This document shows, piece after piece, positions 8,119 to 16,309 of a stretch of 64,000 nt of DNA. Under the pieces are notes generated by a model. That model had not been told where the DNA came from and did no database searches. It worked only from the letters and a program-made list of their open reading frames with translations. The DNA is taken from positions 62,001 through 126,000 of the forward strand of contig NZ_BBZJ01000012.1 of the NCBI RefSeq assembly GCF_001417775.1. The letters run 5' to 3'. The position numbers and the translations under genes were made by a program. This stretch comes from Streptomyces sp. TP-A0356. Lineage in GTDB: Bacteria; Actinomycetota; Actinomycetes; Streptomycetales; Streptomycetaceae. The stretch's first letter is position 1, and every line of letters begins with the position of its first letter.

Positions 8119-9627
8119 TCATGACGTGCTCCCCCTCCAGATGTCCGTGAACCGGTCGAGCAGGTGGGCGGCAGCCGTCACGTCGTGTGTCAGCGGCCGG
8201 TCGGCCAGGTCCCCGTCGAGCACCGACTCGGCGAGCTCCAGCGCCCGGCCCACCGGAAGTTCCGGGCCGGGCCGAAGGCCGCGCTGGCGCAGCGCCCGTA
8301 CGGCGGCGACGAGTTCACAGCCGACCACCAGACGGTACGCACCGCAGGCGCGCAGCGTCTGACGCGCGGCGAGCGAGGCGAAGCTGGCCTGTTCCTCGAC
8401 GCCCCGGGAGAGTACAGCGTGCCCGAGCGAGGCGGGCGCGGAGAACGCCCGCAGGTCCCCCAGGGCGGCTGCGGCGGCGTACTCCAGGATCATCACGCCG
8501 GAGGAGGCGGGCTGGTGGTCGGCGAGGAAGGGGCGCAGCCGGGTGTGGGCGGGCTCGTTCAGGGTGGACAGGCGGGAGGTGGACAGCCGGGCCACCTGGG
8601 TCACGGCCAGTCTGAAGTGGTCGAGGGCGAGGGCGAGTTGGGCCTGGTAGAAGCCGCCGTGGTGGTAGGCGGCCATGTCCTCGGGGGAGATCAGCGGGTT
8701 CTCGGCGGCCGCGTTGATCTCGACGGCGATGACCTGCTGGAGGGCGTCCGCCGCGTCGTGCGCGGGCCCGTGGATCTGGGGCAGGCAGCGGAAGCCGTAG
8801 GGGTCCTGGATGCGGCCCAGCGGTGGCGTCGGGCGGTCGGCGGCGCCGGTCAACTCACGCATGCGTCGGGCGACTTCGGCGGATCCGCGGTGCGGGCGGG
8901 CGGCGTGCACGGGTGCGGCGTACGCCTCGTGGGAGCCGTCCACCGCGAGCAGTGAGAGGGCGGCGACGACCTGGGTGGCGCCGATCAGCCCGCGCAGTTC
9001 GTGCAGCGCGAGTGCGGCCTGGCCGAGGGTGAGGGCGTTGCTGCTGATGAAGGCGAGGGCGTCGTTGTTGTCCAGGGGCTGGGGTTCCGGCCCCCTGGTG
9101 CCCCGCCAGGGGTGCTCCCCGGCGAGCGCCAGACCCGCCTGTGCCAGGGCCGCGATGTCACCCGTCCCCACCGATCCGAACTCGTTGACGGCCGGGTACG
9201 CCCCGCTCTCCAGCGCCTCGCACAGGGCCGTGATCACGCTGGGCCGCAGGCCGGCGCCCCCGGCCAGTAGCTGGTTGGCGCGTATGGCGAGCATCGCCCG
9301 GACCTGGCGGGCCGGCAGCTCCTCGCCGATCGCACCGGCGTGGCTGCGCAGCAGCCGCAGGCCGTGCCCGGCGGCGGCCTCGGTGGGCACGTCCTCGGTG
9401 CGGTTGGCACCGACACCGGTCGAGCGGCCGTAGACGCGGCCGGTCGCCGCGATCCGCCGGGCGGCGTCCCAGGACTCCTCCACCCGCTTCATGGCCTCGG
9501 TGCCGGGGACCGGCCGCGCGGCCCCGTCGGCCAGGCGCACGACGTCCTCCACATCGAGACCGGTCCCGTCGAGGACCACCAATCCGGATTGCACGGATTC
9601 GGATGCGTCCACCATCCGAGACGACAT
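8119..9627 (-). CDS. Aromatic amino acid lyase (HAL/PAL) family protein with atypical MIO motif
   Basis: 502 aa from ATG 9627 (GAGGGGAG upstream; a TTG at 9660 would add 11 residues). The fold signatures are YGRSTGVGANR near the N-terminus, NQLLAGGAGLRPSVI, NDALAFISSNALTLGQAAL, QDPYGFRCLPQIHG and AAAENPLIS. The cofactor site is unusual. Family members carry GSVGASGD, whose Ala-Ser-Gly cyclises to MIO. Here residues 151-157 read GSVGTGD, one residue shorter and without Ser. It may lack MIO or belong to a distinct subfamily. It is divergent from a quaternary-amine ABC transporter, which suggests a betaine-type imidazole substrate such as ergothioneine or hercynine, cleaved to trimethylamine. 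That is inference from context. Confidence 0.75.
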   Translation of the reverse strand: MSSRMVDASESVQSGLVVLDGTGLDVEDVVRLADGAARPVPGTEAMKRVEESWDAARRIAATGRVYGRSTGVGANRTEDVPTEAAAGHGLRLLRSHAGAIGEELPARQVRAMLAIRANQLLAGGAGLRPSVITALCEALESGAYPAVNEFGSVGTGDIAALAQAGLALAGEHPWRGTRGPEPQPLDNNDALAFISSNALTLGQAALALHELRGLIGATQVVAALSLLAVDGSHEAYAAPVHAARPHRGSAEVARRMRELTGAADRPTPPLGRIQDPYGFRCLPQIHGPAHDAADALQQVIAVEINAAAENPLISPEDMAAYHHGGFYQAQLALALDHFRLAVTQVARLSTSRLSTLNEPAHTRLRPFLADHQPASSGVMILEYAAAAALGDLRAFSAPASLGHAVLSRGVEEQASFASLAARQTLRACGAYRLVVGCELVAAVRALRQRGLRPGPELPVGRALELAESVLDGDLADRPLTHDVTAAAHLLDRFTDIWRGSTS

Positions 9628-9732
9628 CAAGCCCAAACTCCCCTCAATGCGGACATCCAATCCTGCCCATCGGTCATCCGTTACCTCGGATTAACACCGA
9701 CCCGTTGACAAGCTATTCACGCACCCAGAACT

Positions 9733-9750
9733 CTGCATGACGTTATGCAG
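9733..9750. promoter_or_regulatory. Inverted repeat CTGCAT-N6-ATGCAG in the divergent promoter region
   Basis: Perfect 6-bp arms around GACGTT, between the lyase and transporter genes and 18 bp before the transporter ATG at 9769. A TTGACA at 9705-9710 can be a -35 element for the transporter, but the -10 is poor. The palindrome is placed where an operator would block initiation. No regulator gene adjoins it. Confidence 0.4.
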
Positions 9751-9768
9751 CCAGGCAAGGGACATCTC

Positions 9769-10812
9769 ATGATTCAGTTCCACGCGGTCCACAAGCGCTT
9801 CCCCAATGGCACGGCAGCAGTTCACGACCTCTCCCTCGAGATGCCCGAGGGCGGCGTCACCGTCCTCGTCGGCTCCTCCGGTTGCGGCAAGACGACCACC
9901 CTGCGCATGATCAACCGGATGGTCGAGCCCACCTCCGGCACCATCCGGGTCGGCGGCAAGGACGTCACCCAGCAGGACGCCGCCGAGCTGCGCCGTTCCA
10001 TCGGCTATGTCATCCAGCAGGCCGGCCTCTTCCCGCACCGCACGGTGCTCGACAACATCGCCACCGTCCCGCTGCTGCTCGGCTGGAACCGCCGGAAGGC
10101 ACGGGCCCGCGCCGCCGAACTCCTGGAGACCGTCGGTCTCGCCGCCGACGCCGGCAAGCGCTACCCGCACCAGCTCTCCGGAGGCCAACAGCAGCGCGTG
10201 GGCGTGGCCCGCGCGCTGGCCGCCGATCCGCCGGTGCTGCTGATGGACGAGCCGTTCGGCGCGGTCGACCCTGTTGTGCGGACTCAGCTTCAGGACGAAC
10301 TGCTCAGGCTCCAGCAGGAGTTGAGCAAGACCATCGTGTTCGTCACCCACGACATCGACGAGGCCGTCCGCCTCGGCGACCAGATCGCGGTCTTCCGCAC
10401 CGGCGGCCACCTCGTCCAGTGCGCCTCCCCCGCCGAACTGCTCGCCCGCCCCGCCGACGACTTCGTCGCCGACTTCCTGGGTGCCGAGCGCGGGCTGAAG
10501 CTGCTGTCGCTCAAGACCCTCGCCGGCGTCCCGCAGGGCCCGGCCCCGGTGGGCGGCACCTGGACCCTCGCCCTGGACGCGGCCCGCAGGCCCCTGCACT
10601 GGGCCTCGAAGGACGCCGGGGACGCCGTACTCCCCGTCCGCCCGCTCAAGGACACCGACTCCCTGCTGTCCGCCCTCAACGAGTCGGTCTCCTCCCCCAC
10701 CGGCCTGGTCGCCCGCGTCGACGCGGACGGCGTCCTCACCGGTGTCTCGTCCCGGGACGACATCCACGCGCACGCGAGCCGTGCGCACGCCGAAGTGGGC
10801 GTGGCCGCATGA
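9769..10812 (+). CDS. Quaternary-amine (OpuC/ProV-type) ABC transporter ATPase
   Basis: 347 aa from ATG 9769 (AAGGGA upstream), preferred over ATG 9745, which lies inside the palindrome. Walker A is GSSGCGKTT (35-43), the signature LSGGQQQR starts at 136, Walker B is LLMDEPFG (157-164) and the H-loop is [20 protein letters not shown] and [13 protein letters not shown] are typical of the glycine-betaine/proline subfamily. The C-terminal ~100 residues resemble a CBS-like regulatory region, with [15 protein letters not shown] at the end. Its TGA overlaps the ATG of the next permease (ATGA). It powers uptake with the two permeases and the lipoprotein that follow. Confidence 0.9.
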   Translation: MIQFHAVHKRFPNGTAAVHDLSLEMPEGGVTVLVGSSGCGKTTTLRMINRMVEPTSGTIRVGGKDVTQQDAAELRRSIGYVIQQAGLFPHRTVLDNIATVPLLLGWNRRKARARAAELLETVGLAADAGKRYPHQLSGGQQQRVGVARALAADPPVLLMDEPFGAVDPVVRTQLQDELLRLQQELSKTIVFVTHDIDEAVRLGDQIAVFRTGGHLVQCASPAELLARPADDFVADFLGAERGLKLLSLKTLAGVPQGPAPVGGTWTLALDAARRPLHWASKDAGDAVLPVRPLKDTDSLLSALNESVSSPTGLVARVDADGVLTGVSSRDDIHAHASRAHAEVGVAA

Positions 10813-11450
10813 CGATCGACTGGTCCTGGGTGTCCGACCACACCGGCGACCTCGCGAGTCTCACCCTCTCCCACCTCCAGGCCGCCCTCACCCCCGTCTT
10901 CCTCGGCCTGCTGATCTCGCTGCCGCTCGCGGTGGTCGCCCACCGGATCCGCCTCCTGCGCGGCTTCCTCCTCGGCGTCTCCAACGTGCTGTTCACGATC
11001 CCGTCGATCGCGATCTTCGTCCTGCTGCTCCCGGTCAGCGGCCTGACCCGCACCACCACCGTGATCGGCCTGACGGTCTACACGCTGGTCGTGCTGCTGC
11101 GGAACACGGTCGAGGGCCTCGACTCGGTGCCCGCGAGGACGAAGGAGGCCGCGAAGGCGATGGGCACGCGCCCGCTGCGGACGCTGCTCACGGTCGAGTT
11201 CCCGCTCGCGCTGCCCGTGATCGTGGCGGGCGTCCGCATCGCGACGGTGATGTCGATCTCTCTGGTCTCCGTCGCGACCTATATCGGCGACGGTGGTCTC
11301 GGCCAGCTCTTCACCGATGGCTTCCAGCGCAACTTCCCGACGCCGGTGATCGTCGGAGTGGTCCTCACCCTCCTGCTCGCCGTCGTCGCGGACGCCCTGC
11401 TGGTCGCCCTCCAGTACATCCTGACCCCGTGGCGGAGGCGACGAGCCTGA
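10809..11450 (+). CDS. Quaternary-amine ABC transporter permease 1
   Basis: 213 aa with about five or six membrane segments. The binding-protein-dependent permease EAA loop is visible as EAAKAMGTRPLRTLLTVEFP near 115-134. NVLFTIPSIAIFVLLLP and YIGDGGLGQLFTDG are typical of OpuCB/OpuCD-type permeases. Its start overlaps the ATPase stop by 4 nt and the next permease begins 2 nt after its stop, so the complex is translated as one coupled unit. Imports a compatible-solute-like cation; exact substrate unknown. Confidence 0.88.
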   Translation: MTIDWSWVSDHTGDLASLTLSHLQAALTPVFLGLLISLPLAVVAHRIRLLRGFLLGVSNVLFTIPSIAIFVLLLPVSGLTRTTTVIGLTVYTLVVLLRNTVEGLDSVPARTKEAAKAMGTRPLRTLLTVEFPLALPVIVAGVRIATVMSISLVSVATYIGDGGLGQLFTDGFQRNFPTPVIVGVVLTLLLAVVADALLVALQYILTPWRRRRA

Positions 11451-11451
11451 C

Positions 11452-12114
11452 ATGTACGAACTCTTCAAGAACCTCGGCACCTGGCTGAGCAGCGCCGCCC
11501 AGTGGTCCGGCCCCGACGGCATCGCCCACCGCCTCGCCGAGCACCTCCAGTACTCCCTGCTCGCCACGCTCATCGCGGCCGCCATCGGCCTCCCGCTCGG
11601 CCTGCTCATCGGCCACACCGGCAAGGGCGCGTTCATCGCCATCAACCTGGCCTCCTTCGGCCGGGCGCTCCCGACCGTCGGTCTGGTCGTCCTGGTCTTC
11701 CTGGCCGGCGGCCTGTCGATGCTGCCTGTGTACGTGGCGCTGGTCGCCCTCGCCGTCCCGTCGATCGTCACCAACACCTACGCCGGCATGACGGCCGTCG
11801 ACCCGGACGTGAAGGACGCGGCGCGCGGGCAGGGCATGCGCGGCCCCCAGGTGCTGTTCCAGGTGGAGTTGCCGCTCGCGCTCCCGCTGATCATGACGGG
11901 CCTGCGCCTGGCTCTGATCCAGGTCGTCGCCACGGCCACCATCGCCGCCTACGTCTCCTTCGGCGGCCTGGGCCGCTACGTCTTCGACGGGCTCGCCCAG
12001 CGGGACCTGGTGCAGGTGCTCGGCGGCGCGGTGCTGGTCGCCCTGGTCGCCGTCGTCCTGGACGTCGCCCTTGCCGGCCTTCAGCGTTTCCTCTTCCGCC
12101 ACCGCACTGCCTAG
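11452..12114 (+). CDS. Quaternary-amine ABC transporter permease 2
   Basis: 220 aa, paralogous to the preceding permease. It has a long N-terminal helix region (HLQYSLLATLIAAAIGLPLG), FGRALPTVGLVVLVFLAG, and the EAA-like loop KDAARGQGMRGPQVLFQVEL. The motif AAYVSFGGLGRYVFDG matches the conserved C-terminal loop of OpuC permeases. The two different permeases form the heterodimeric membrane channel of the importer. Start follows the upstream stop by 1 nt. Confidence 0.88.
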   Translation: MYELFKNLGTWLSSAAQWSGPDGIAHRLAEHLQYSLLATLIAAAIGLPLGLLIGHTGKGAFIAINLASFGRALPTVGLVVLVFLAGGLSMLPVYVALVALAVPSIVTNTYAGMTAVDPDVKDAARGQGMRGPQVLFQVELPLALPLIMTGLRLALIQVVATATIAAYVSFGGLGRYVFDGLAQRDLVQVLGGAVLVALVAVVLDVALAGLQRFLFRHRTA

Positions 12115-12124
12115 GACTCGAACC

Positions 12125-13057
12125 ATGAATCGTCGTGCTCTCCTCGGCGGCCTCTTCGCTGCTGCCTCCGTCCCCGCCCTGTCCGCGTGCGCGGGCGGCA
12201 TCACCTCCCTCGACGGCCAGGGCAGCGCCACCACCGGCGGCGGCTCCAGCAAGAGCGGAGTCACCATCGGCACCGCCAACTTCACCGAGAACCAGGTCCT
12301 CGGCTACCTCTACGCCGCCGTTCTGGAGGCGGCCGGCGTCAAGACCAAGGTCCGCCCCAACCTCGGCACCCGCGAGATCGTCATCCCCGCCCTGAAGGCC
12401 GGCGACATCGACCTGCTCCCCGAGTACCAGGGCGCCCTCCTCAACTACCTCGACCCGAGGGCCACGCCCACCGAGGAGGGCGCGATGCAGAACGCCCTCA
12501 CCCTTGCCCTGCCGGCCGGCCTCCAGGTCCTGCCGTACGGCAGGGCGGAGGACTCGGACGCCTTCGTCGTCACCCGCGAGACCGCGAACAAGTACGGCCT
12601 GGCCTCCCTGGCCGACCTGAAGAAGCAGAACGGCAAGCTGGTCATCGGCGCCGCCCCCGAGGTGAAGAAGCGCCAGGTCGGCGCGGTCGGCCTCAAGGAC
12701 GTGTACGGCGTCGAGTTCAAGGCGTTCAAGTCGCTCGACTCCGATGGCCCACTGGTCAAGGGCGCCCTGAAGAAGGGGGACGTGGACGTGGCGAACCTCT
12801 TCACCACCGACACCGACATCAAGGCCAACGACTGGGTGGTGCTGTCCGACCCCTTGCATCTGATCCCCAGCCAGCACATCGTTCCGCTCGTCGCCGACCG
12901 CAAGGCCGATGACACCGTCCGCAAGGCCCTTGCCCGGCTCGGCAATGTCCTGACCACCGCCGACCTCACCGAGCTCAACAGCCTGGTCGACAACGACAAG
13001 AAGGACCCGGAGGTCGTGGCGAACGCGTACGCGAAGCGGCACGGGCTGGTGAAGTAG
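12125..13057 (+). CDS. Quaternary-amine ABC transporter substrate-binding lipoprotein
   Basis: 310 aa. The signal sequence ends in a lipobox (VPALSAC, Cys near 22), so the mature protein is membrane-anchored. The body follows the OpuAC/OpuCC type II binding protein pattern: TIGTANFTENQVLGYLYAAV, GDIDLLPEYQGALLNYLD and DVDVANLFTTDTDI. The aromatic-cage residues that bind trimethylammonium groups cannot be placed without alignment, but TEYQG-like LLPEYQGA is the usual ligand loop. Recent work on related proteins (EgtU) shows that some take up ergothioneine, which fits the divergent lyase. The last gene of the operon, followed by a strong terminator. Confidence 0.88.
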   Translation: MNRRALLGGLFAAASVPALSACAGGITSLDGQGSATTGGGSSKSGVTIGTANFTENQVLGYLYAAVLEAAGVKTKVRPNLGTREIVIPALKAGDIDLLPEYQGALLNYLDPRATPTEEGAMQNALTLALPAGLQVLPYGRAEDSDAFVVTRETANKYGLASLADLKKQNGKLVIGAAPEVKKRQVGAVGLKDVYGVEFKAFKSLDSDGPLVKGALKKGDVDVANLFTTDTDIKANDWVVLSDPLHLIPSQHIVPLVADRKADDTVRKALARLGNVLTTADLTELNSLVDNDKKDPEVVANAYAKRHGLVK

Positions 13058-13116
13058 CCCACCGAGTCTGCTGGTGAGGGTGAACTCGTCTGCGGAGTTC
13101 GGCGGGATGACCGTTA

Positions 13117-13159
13117 CCCGGCCCTCCTTGGGAGGCCGGGCCTCCCAAGGAGGGCCGGG
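13117..13159. terminator. Bidirectional terminator hairpin
   Basis: A perfect 20-bp stem (13117-13136 with 13140-13159; arm CCCGGCCCTCCTTGGGAGGC) around a 3-nt loop. It sits between the convergent lipoprotein and alginate lyase genes and can terminate both. Confidence 0.9.
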
Positions 13160-13186
13160 CCCGTGGGCCGTTGTGTCGAGGGGCGC

Positions 13187-14047
13187 TCAGCGGTGGGAGA
13201 CCGTGAGTGCGTAGAAACCGACACGGGCACCGTTGGTGGTGCTGTTGGAGGACGACTGGTTGTACGAGCCCGCCTTGAAGTACTGCTTGTAGCTGTTGAA
13301 GGACGACGGGATGGTGTAGTGCGTCGTGCTGCCGTTGACCGTCAGGTCGATCGTGTGGCCGCCGGAGACGCCGATCGTGTAGCTCCACGTCTGACCGACC
13401 GGCACGTGGCCCACCGTGTGCGGTGTCTGGCCGCCCGAGGGTGAGTTCTCCGTGCCGAGGACGATGTCGCCGTTGGAGTAGTAGTACAGCTCCACCAGCG
13501 GCTTGGTGGATGAACCGCCGGTGCCGAGGTGGATCTGCCCGACGCAGACGTGCGACGTCACCGACACCACGCGCAGCTTCGCGCTCATCACGTGGGTGCC
13601 ACTGAGCGACCAGTCGGCGGGGCTGCCGTCGCGGTTCATCTCGCGCAGTTCGGAACGGGCGTACTTGGAGTTCGGTGTGGTGACGCCCTTCTCCGGTGCC
13701 CAGAACGTCATCGCGCCGTCGCGAGGATCGGTGTAGAAGTACGAGTCGTGGTAGCCATTGGCCCCCTGGAGCCGGGACGACGGGATCGTGGTCGGCGAGC
13801 CGGGGGAGCCCACCGGCTCCTGGAGCTCCCACACTGACAGGTCGAAGTTGCCGCCGGGCGCGACAGAGGGGTCCAGCCGGCTTCCGACGCCGGGGCTGCT
13901 GCCGCCCTGGATGCCGGCGGTGGGGGTCATCTCCGCGATGTGGGAGACGGTGACGCTCGGCGTGGCTGACACGGCCGGGGCTGCGAAGGCCAGGCCGCTG
14001 ACGGCCGTTGCAGCGACCAGGGAGATTGGCAGTGGGCGCTTGCGCAT
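13187..14047 (-). CDS. Secreted PL7-family alginate lyase
   Basis: 286 aa with a signal peptide (MRKRPLPISL, cleavage after AVSA near 28). The three diagnostic regions of polysaccharide lyase family 7 are all present: RSELRE at 131-136, QIH at 171-173 and YFKAGSYNQ at 256-264. Together they supply the catalytic Arg, His/Gln and Tyr for beta-elimination of alginate. GGAGGGAACCAC precedes the ATG. QIH rather than QVH is often linked to polyguluronate preference, but that is a trend only. It is a single gene with no PL17 or uronate catabolism genes nearby. Alginate would come from brown algae or bacterial exopolysaccharide. Confidence 0.92.
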   Translation of the reverse strand: MRKRPLPISLVAATAVSGLAFAAPAVSATPSVTVSHIAEMTPTAGIQGGSSPGVGSRLDPSVAPGGNFDLSVWELQEPVGSPGSPTTIPSSRLQGANGYHDSYFYTDPRDGAMTFWAPEKGVTTPNSKYARSELREMNRDGSPADWSLSGTHVMSAKLRVVSVTSHVCVGQIHLGTGGSSTKPLVELYYYSNGDIVLGTENSPSGGQTPHTVGHVPVGQTWSYTIGVSGGHTIDLTVNGSTTHYTIPSSFNSYKQYFKAGSYNQSSSNSTTNGARVGFYALTVSHR

Positions 14048-14454
14048 GTGGTTCCCTCCTGTCGGCTCTGCGGTCTTGCGTCAGATGCGAGCCCTCACGT
14101 CCATGTACATGAACATGGGGTGCAATCCTGAATAGCAGGAGACGGTAGGACCATGGCGCCAACGCGTCAACGGCGTGCGCAAGAACTCGGCGAGGATGAG
14201 CATCATCGCCGGTGAAGAGCAGGAACTGCCACTGCGGACGGCATAATCACCCAGCCTCCGGGCAACCCTCCCGGCCGAAGACCTCTACGGGGACACGAAG
14301 GCACCTGGCGTAAGAAGTTCACCATGCTGAACGTGCGAGTCAGGGGTGGCCCGCCAGGCGCCCGCGATCGGCAACAGGCGCTCTCGGGCATCCACGACGG
14401 CGTGAGGGCTCGGGCGTTCAGGTACCCGAGCCCCCTACGACGGCATACGGAAGG
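14048..14454. other. Promoter region of the alginate lyase gene; otherwise nothing seen
   Basis: A 10-bp palindrome CATGTACATG at 14102-14111, followed by another CATG, lies about 55 bp upstream of the alginate lyase ATG and could be an operator. The remainder up to 14454 shows no gene or repeat that I can support. Confidence 0.4.
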
Positions 14455-15525
14455 TCAGTGCTGGTATCCGGCGCTGTCCATCCGCCGGCCCGGCAGCCCG
14501 CCCCCGCCGAGCCGTTCGAACCGCTGCTGGACGTTGGCTGCGAAGGCCTGCTGGTCGGCGCCCGGGTAGGCCTGGCCGGTGGTGTTCATGGCCACGGTGA
14601 GGACCCCGCTGATCGGCGCACCGGGTGACGTACGCACCGGCGTGCACAGGAAGTTGAAGTGCTGCGGCGACGGGTGATCGTAGGTGGTGATGGACGCCTG
14701 GGACAGCGTGGTGGCCTGACCGGTGCGGAAGGCGTCGTCCATCGCGTTGAAGACGCCGATGGACTCCAGGCCGGGCAGCACCATCCGGCCCGGGCTGAAC
14801 TGCGGGACCATGCCGAAGGCCGCGCCCTGCTTGCCGTTGGCGTAGCGCAGCAGGTGGTCGGGGCCCTCGGTGAGCATGATGGGGAAGGGCGCCCCGTCGA
14901 AGACGGCGAACAGCTCCTTCTGCTGGGCCAGCAGGCTGTCGCGGAGCTTGAAGTCGGACAGGAGCGTCTCGGTGAGCTCCTGCATGCCCTCGCGCAGACC
15001 GCGGTCCCAGGCGCGGGGCTTGAAGTCCGCGACGCATACCGTGCCCAGGACCATACCCGTGTTGTCACGCAGGGGGGTGCCCAGGTAGGACCGTACCCCG
15101 AGGTCGTTGACGAGGGGGTTGCCCTTGAACCGCGGGTAGTCGAAGACGTCGTCCAGGGCGAGCTGGGACCCCTCGGCCACCACGTGGGGGCAGAAGCCGT
15201 AGCTGCCGGGCGCCTCGCGGGAGAGGTTGCTCAGGTCGAAGGGGATGCCGCCACCGTCGGGGCTCACCTTGTCGTCCGGCGAGGCGGTGGGCACGTACAT
15301 GCCGCGGAACATCTGCCGCTCGTCATTGATGAAGTTGACCATGGCCAACGGTGACTGGGTGAAGCTGGCCGCCAGTCGCGCGACACGGTCGAAGGTGGCC
15401 TCCGCCTCAACGGTGTTGAGGCCGAGAACTTGCAGTCGCAGTCGGCGCTGCTCGCCCGCGATCCGGGCCTGGTCGTATGAGTGGAGATCCATGGGATCAG
15501 ATGAAATCAGAATCTCGGCTCCCAC
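14455..15525 (-). CDS. GAF-domain sensory protein with C-terminal PAS-like region
   Basis: 356 aa from GTG 15525, chosen because CAGGAGGGG lies 7 nt upstream; an upstream ATG at 15567 has no such site. Residues ~25-185 look like a GAF domain: EATFDRVARLAASFTQSPLA, MVNFINDERQMFRGMY, VVAEGSQLALDDVFDYPRF and YLGTPLRDNTGMVLGTVCV. Residues ~215-330 resemble a PAS-like sensor (FAVFDGAPFPIMLTEGPDHL, then a conserved beta-sheet). There is no kinase, cyclase or DNA-binding output, so it is probably a sensory adaptor. Isolated gene; ligand unknown. Confidence 0.7.
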   Translation of the reverse strand: MGAEILISSDPMDLHSYDQARIAGEQRRLRLQVLGLNTVEAEATFDRVARLAASFTQSPLAMVNFINDERQMFRGMYVPTASPDDKVSPDGGGIPFDLSNLSREAPGSYGFCPHVVAEGSQLALDDVFDYPRFKGNPLVNDLGVRSYLGTPLRDNTGMVLGTVCVADFKPRAWDRGLREGMQELTETLLSDFKLRDSLLAQQKELFAVFDGAPFPIMLTEGPDHLLRYANGKQGAAFGMVPQFSPGRMVLPGLESIGVFNAMDDAFRTGQATTLSQASITTYDHPSPQHFNFLCTPVRTSPGAPISGVLTVAMNTTGQAYPGADQQAFAANVQQRFERLGGGGLPGRRMDSAGYQH

Positions 15526-16309
15526 GGATCGCCCCTCCTGGTAATTTCCGTATCCCTCGTCTCGCATACAACTGGCGGTCTGCTCAGGTGACTTGACGCA
15601 CGAGCCCCGCACACCGGGTCCGCCCCGAGGGACCCGCGGCAGCCCAATCTGGGAGTCTGTCCAAATAGTTCCAGGTTTCAACCTTCGGCGATCACTTCTC
15701 GCCAATCGTCGTGCGGCAATCGAGCGGAAGCGATTCCGCGTACGACAATCGTGCGGCGGGCTGGTTTTCGATGCTGACGCGTCCCGCCTGGCACCCCGCG
15801 AAGTGATCGAACTTCGGTTCGAACGCCTGGTGGAGAGCCGGATGGGGCGCGTTCTGCCGATGCGGCCCGTGTGTAATGAGGTCGTGCGATGCACCTGCGA
15901 GAGAGGGCACAGCGGGGTGGGGCAAGTACGGTGCGAGCTGGAGGCCGCCCGCCGCAAGCGGCAGCGACAGAGCCGTTTCGGCCAGGGCACCGAGCGAGAA
16001 TTCACGCCAAGATCCACGCCGCCCCCCACGGCCCGGCGCCCTGTCGTGGGCGGGGGCCCGCCGACGTGTTCAGGAGCGTCTGCTACCTGACGGACGAGCC
16101 CGGGACGACGATGTGCCGGGCCGAGAGCGAAACGACCTCCTCCGCCCGGACCCGGGGGCCTGGCGGTACGGCGGCGCACGGACGCCAAGGCGCGTACGCG
16201 GCGCCGCCGTCAGTGACGACGTGCTGCCGCACCAGCGCTCACCAGGTGGTGCGGCAGGTCAACTACGCGATCCCATACGGACAGTGGCGAAGCAGAAGGA
16301 GCAGACGTC
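15526..16309. other. Long intergenic region upstream of the KS-ACP gene
   Basis: 784 bp between divergent genes. The part around 15650-15780 is less GC-rich and contains CAATCG-rich repeats and a short hairpin, GCGGAA-GCGA-TTCCGC at 15724-15739. It likely holds promoters for both flanking genes. Several Arg-rich frames cross it, but none looks coding. GAAGGAG just before 16310 is the ribosome binding site of the KS-ACP gene. Confidence 0.4.

Noticed and set aside
14510..14525. tRNA TpsiC-like GTTCGAACC sequence
   Set aside because: It lies inside the GAF protein gene and no cloverleaf can be drawn around it; no tRNA genes were found in the window.
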